A stretch of 22,175 bases of DNA, from NCBI GenBank assembly GCA_034696485.1, contig JAQIWT010000365.1, forward strand, positions 1 through 22,175, written 5' to 3'. Below are positions 19,501 through 22,175 of the stretch, in pieces. Position numbers and translations under genes: made by a program. Each line of letters starts with the position of its first letter. Within the stretch, counting starts at the first letter, position 1. This stretch comes from Isohypsibius dastychi (Eukaryota > Tardigrada > Eutardigrada > Parachela > Isohypsibiidae). Below the pieces are notes generated by a model, which saw only the letters and a program-made list of their open reading frames with translations, did no database searches and had not been told where the DNA came from.

Positions 19501-21273
19501 AGAATACAACAAGCAGAACTCGAAAATAACTTATAAATTACAGCTGATGTTTTAAATTTACCAGCGACAGCCGTTGAGCCTCTCAATCAATTTAATTTCG
19601 CGTGAGAAAAATCTCCCAGCCCATTCACGAAAATGTCTGTTTAAGTGACACCTGTCATTTCCAGAAAGATCGGTTATTTTCATTCAGAAAACAACCAGCG
19701 ACATAAACAATCTACCAAGCAGCATATCTCGCGATCAAAGTTCAAGTTCAGCAACGGTGAATAAACCTAACCTAATTTCCCACGCACATCAACCTCAATG
19801 TGATATCAACTGTAATGACTCTGGTAAATTACGAGATGAACTACGGAATATTACGAAATCTGCAAGATAAACTCGAAGCAAACTTGATGTTTACAAAACT
19901 GCTCCGACCGGAAGTCACCACTCACTCACCCGTCTCCATCCAAAGTAATTTTTGTTTCCTCGTAAATAGGGACAACAAGCCCAATCTGCACTTTGCCGGC
20001 GCTATCATCAACCTCCTTGGGAAGCTCATCCAGTTTGAAGCTGGAAGTAATTGAGGGTCTTTTTGTCATTCGAGGAGAACCGCTTTGTGAGGAATTCTTC
20101 GCATGACTTTTCTGTTTGGGGAGAGTCAGAAACTTTCTTGTTCTGGATGCTATTCGTGAACCGATTCCTTGATGCTGATCTGGCGAAACGCTCGAATTAG
20201 AGCGATGCGTTTTCTGGGGCGAACCAGGTGCCGGAGTACTAAGGGGCTGGAAAATAAACGATGTCACAAACAGCTGGAAATCGTCTCTAATGTCGTGGAC
20301 TTTGACCATCATCTTTCTTCTCTTAAACCAATGCCACGTTATTGAAAACCACAAAATCAATGCAAGTAACACTAATATTAAATGAATATTTGCAAGTTTT
20401 TCTGAAAATTAAGCGGGAGATGCACAATTAAAACGAGACATCTAGTCCAACATATCCTTAATTCCACAACAAAAACCAAATGGCAGTCCAAAACTTAATT
20501 CTCTTCACTGTAACAGATAGATATTCTCATGTCAAAAGTTGAGAACACATCAACTGTCCAGGTAATTAAAAATGAAACCAGAATCTGAACAGCTGGAAAA
20601 ATATTCTTTCCAAGTAAAAGCCCGCTGTTAATCTGGACCGATGATCATCTGCTCCACGAAAAAAGAGTTTTCATTCTTCCATGAAAAAAGTTAAAAACAC
20701 GCTCAGTTCGGGAAATCTCCAGCAAACTTACAGAGCCACTTCGAAGAGGAGGGACGACATGCGAAACTGGAACATCGATTCCAAGAATACAAAACTCCTC
20801 TGGTGATTCATTCGACGACCCAGAAGGATTCAAGAAAGCCTCTGTGGGAGATTGTATCTTCTTATCATGTCGCGATGAAACAACTGCCAAATATCGGACA
20901 TGGTCATGCCAGCTCAAGAAAGACTCCAGTCGAACAATCTAAAAACAACACGGAAATTGTATGAGCTTCAGCGCCAGAATGGAAGGAGGTTGCAGATCAC
21001 TAGAAACGATCCGATCTCACAATTTCTTTCAAAAAGGAAACAAAAACGTTGAGAAATAAAATGACAATTTGGAAGAATTTCAAATAAAAACGATTGTTCC
21101 AAAAAACCACAAGCTGACTCGACTCCATAAAAACTCACCATTTTCAGCTGTTCCTTAGGCCCCAGAATCCGCAAAACAGCAGCCAGATGTTTAACAGCCT
21201 CACTAACAACGTTGGCATTGGAAGAATGTACGGTCGCGATTGAGGATTCATTATGGATGCTGATCTGCGACAT
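13574..21273 (-). CDS. ssh: Slingshot cofilin phosphatase
   Basis: Eight exons on the minus strand: 21139-21273, 20732-20938, 19930-20246, 18818-19207, 18227-18513, 14571-14964, 13835-14300 and 13574-13777. All phases join, giving 2400 nt and 799 aa. The SSH-N domain starts with LAAVLRILGPKEQLKM and continues through LDGDGGFRIENG and FKPMSVQAMWSVLQTLLKA. A DEK_C domain lies at about residues 373-430 (KEIRKRVEEKLDCDL), followed directly by ILGQMDSASQILDYLYLG and TEWNASNLEELK, the hallmark Slingshot entry to the phosphatase. The dual-specificity site is HCKMGVSRSAS, with catalytic Cys520 and Arg526; the general acid is probably Asp489 (VNDEE). The catalytic domain ends in NPGFMRQLEVYQGILEAS. 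Slingshot removes the inhibitory phosphate from cofilin's N-terminal Ser and so promotes actin turnover. The C-terminal tail is Ser-rich. Odd points are a Ser/Pro-rich insertion inside SSH-N, a Thr-rich linker and a 57-nt last intron without stops. Intron 5 holds a gene on the other strand. Confidence 0.96.
13778..13834 (-). other. In-frame 57-nt intron in the Slingshot tail
   Basis: The segment starts GTAG and ends TTTCAG, as an intron does, but is 57 nt (19 codons) with no stop in the reading frame. It is called an intron because its length matches neighbouring introns and because its reading (aromatic-rich, with WISMWFVHGFF) is unlike the hydrophilic tail around it. Retention would keep the protein in frame. 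Confidence 0.6.
15467..17985 (+). CDS. BTB-BACK domain protein nested in a Slingshot intron
   Basis: Six exons, 15467-15827, 15879-16114, 16174-16476, 16532-17091, 17151-17253 and 17320-17985, are joined across 51-66 nt introns. They give 2229 nt and 742 aa. The N-terminal third is hydrophilic with no recognised domain. Exon 4 carries a BTB/POZ-like fold: LTLDPDRMFSGTHAV, then FFELRKQL, then the core LDLKQFEVGEVEWFLKFLHG and LVSLLSFQMGLFKLHQVAEE. It is followed by a BACK-like helical region: helices with LLLYIKSDELRLQ, then ELDVFKMIRKWVSHN, a typical BACK motif. A Glu/Arg-rich coiled-coil segment lies at about residues 640-700. Such proteins are often Cullin-3 adaptors or transcriptional cofactors; which applies is unknown, and I cannot name the subfamily. 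The donor of exon 3 (CAC|GTGAAA) is the least certain join, chosen because it restores the BTB frame. The gene lies wholly in Slingshot intron 5 on the opposite strand. Confidence 0.82.
18087..18092 (+). terminator. Poly(A) signal of the nested BTB gene
   Basis: AATAAA is 101 nt past the stop of the BTB gene and still within the Slingshot intron, so the nested transcript can end before reaching Slingshot exon 5. Confidence 0.55.
18126..18139. repeat. 14-base C homopolymer
   Basis: A run of 14 C lies between the nested gene's poly(A) signal and Slingshot exon 5, about 90 bp inside the Slingshot intron's donor side (G-run on the Slingshot sense strand). Its length is liable to sequencing error. 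Confidence 0.85.
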
Positions 21274-22115
21274 CCTCCCCTAATTTCCCCACTCCACTGT
21301 CAGACCTGTCCCCAAAACACGATTTCACATCAGCAGCTCACGAAGAAAAACAGAGTATCCAGTCCATGTAGGCACCAGGACGTATAGAGCGTTTTGGGGT
21401 TATGACAACATTTGGATTTCCAGGGGAAGAATCCGATCAAAACACGGCGAGTCTGCTCATCCCCACTCGATCAGATCTGCGCAGAAACCGTTAACCAAGT
21501 AGAGAATTATGTTTTCTTTTAGAATATCGACTGATAAGTACCTGGATCCACTTGGTCGATGAGGTCGCCAGTAACCAAGTGGAACAGCTTGGTGGGATGT
21601 TTGAGTAGACTTGCTAGCAAGGCAAAAAGAGGTGATAAGTAGGCGCAATCAGATTTTGCAGATTATTCCGTTCTGGCTTCTTGATGTTGTTTAAGGCATC
21701 CAAATAATAATTCCGCGTGAATCGATCTTTTCCTGCTGATCAAGCAGACGGAAGAGAGGTTTGCTACCGTTTTCGTAGCTTGCTTGCTTGTGTTTATTTG
21801 GATACGAACTTAAAATTTCAAGCACAGCTCTCTCTCTCTCTTGTCGTCGCTCATTACTCAGACCCGTCTCTCACGCCAGTCTCTCTGCCTCGCTGCCTTC
21901 CTGTCTAACTGCCGCATTTCTGCAATATTAGGGAAACACGTGACTGCGTAAATTATGGGCGTTCGCTTTACCCGCTTTATGAAAGCCTTTATCGGCTCCT
22001 TCTTCCCGCTTTATCGTCGCTTCCTTCAAACGTCAGATTTTCGAATTTTTGAAACTGAACAAATTCTCGGGCACACCGTCCTGCGATCAACGGCGGATCT
22101 AGTGTATTCGAGAAT
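21274..22115. other. Slingshot upstream region
   Basis: This should hold the Slingshot promoter and 5' UTR on the minus strand. It contains a CT-dinucleotide tract near 21826-21841 (GA-rich on the Slingshot sense strand) and a CACGTG E-box-like palindrome at about 21937. No coding exon is evident on either strand. Confidence 0.4.
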
Positions 22116-22175
22116 AGAATAGCTATTCCGATTTGGACGGAATAGCTATTCCAACTTTGGCGGAATAGCTATTCC
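22116..22175. repeat. 23-bp tandem repeat with a 14-bp palindrome
   Basis: Three units start at 22116, 22139 and 22162, exactly 23 bp apart. The last two contain the perfect palindrome GGAATAGCTATTCC and the first has AGAATAGCTATTCC. The 9-bp spacers are GATTTGGAC and AACTTTGGC. The array continues past the window end. Confidence 0.85.

Noticed and set aside
20247-20372. Membrane-like open frame upstream of Slingshot exon 3 (LLALILWFSITWHWF)
   Set aside because: It lies before a good acceptor (TTTTCCAG) in the intron; a transmembrane segment here has no counterpart in Slingshot and the exon 2 to exon 3 join is in phase without it.

Overview
The window looks like compact nuclear DNA from a small ecdysozoan invertebrate. 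The genes are animal genes (a Slingshot cofilin phosphatase, intracellular-type serpins, a Ly6/Quiver-like GPI protein, an insect-type gustatory receptor, an AKH-like peptide precursor). They are split by very short GT-AG introns, mostly 51-66 nt, with short intergenic spaces. A tardigrade would fit this intron size, gene density and gene set, but that is inference; a crustacean, mite or other small ecdysozoan is not excluded. All exon structures were assembled by hand from splice sites and reading-frame continuity, without transcripts.

Layout from left to right. A degenerate 15-16 bp tandem repeat (1-168) is followed by a seven-exon minus-strand gene (909-1862) for a small helical, globin-like protein; it includes three consecutive micro-exons. 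Next comes a minus-strand cluster: serpin A (2492-3774), a Ly6/uPAR-type GPI-anchored protein (4373-4992) and serpin B (5643-6880). The serpins are tandem paralogues sharing an intron at the same codon and phase, and both have an inhibitory hinge and a basic residue at predicted P1. A region with few genes (6881-9146) holds a tRNA-like / SINE-like element and several palindromes.

On the plus strand lie a small secreted peptide precursor whose mature N-terminus resembles AKH/RPCH hormones (9209-9674) and a seven-TM gustatory-receptor-like gene (11011-12432). The right third is occupied by a complete minus-strand Slingshot gene in eight exons (13574-21273, predicted 799 aa). Its largest intron, about 3.3 kb, contains a whole plus-strand BTB-BACK gene in six exons (15467-17985, predicted 742 aa). 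The window ends inside a 23-bp-period repeat whose unit contains a perfect 14-bp palindrome (22116-22175).

No operon-like logic is expected. The functional themes are protease control (serpins), cell-surface and chemosensory or endocrine signalling (Ly6, gustatory receptor, AKH-like) and actin turnover (Slingshot). The most unusual points are the globin-like micro-exon gene without a recognisable proximal histidine, the AKH-like peptide with two extra residues, the Ser/Pro-rich insertion that splits the Slingshot N-terminal domain, the antisense nested BTB gene and the palindromic satellite.
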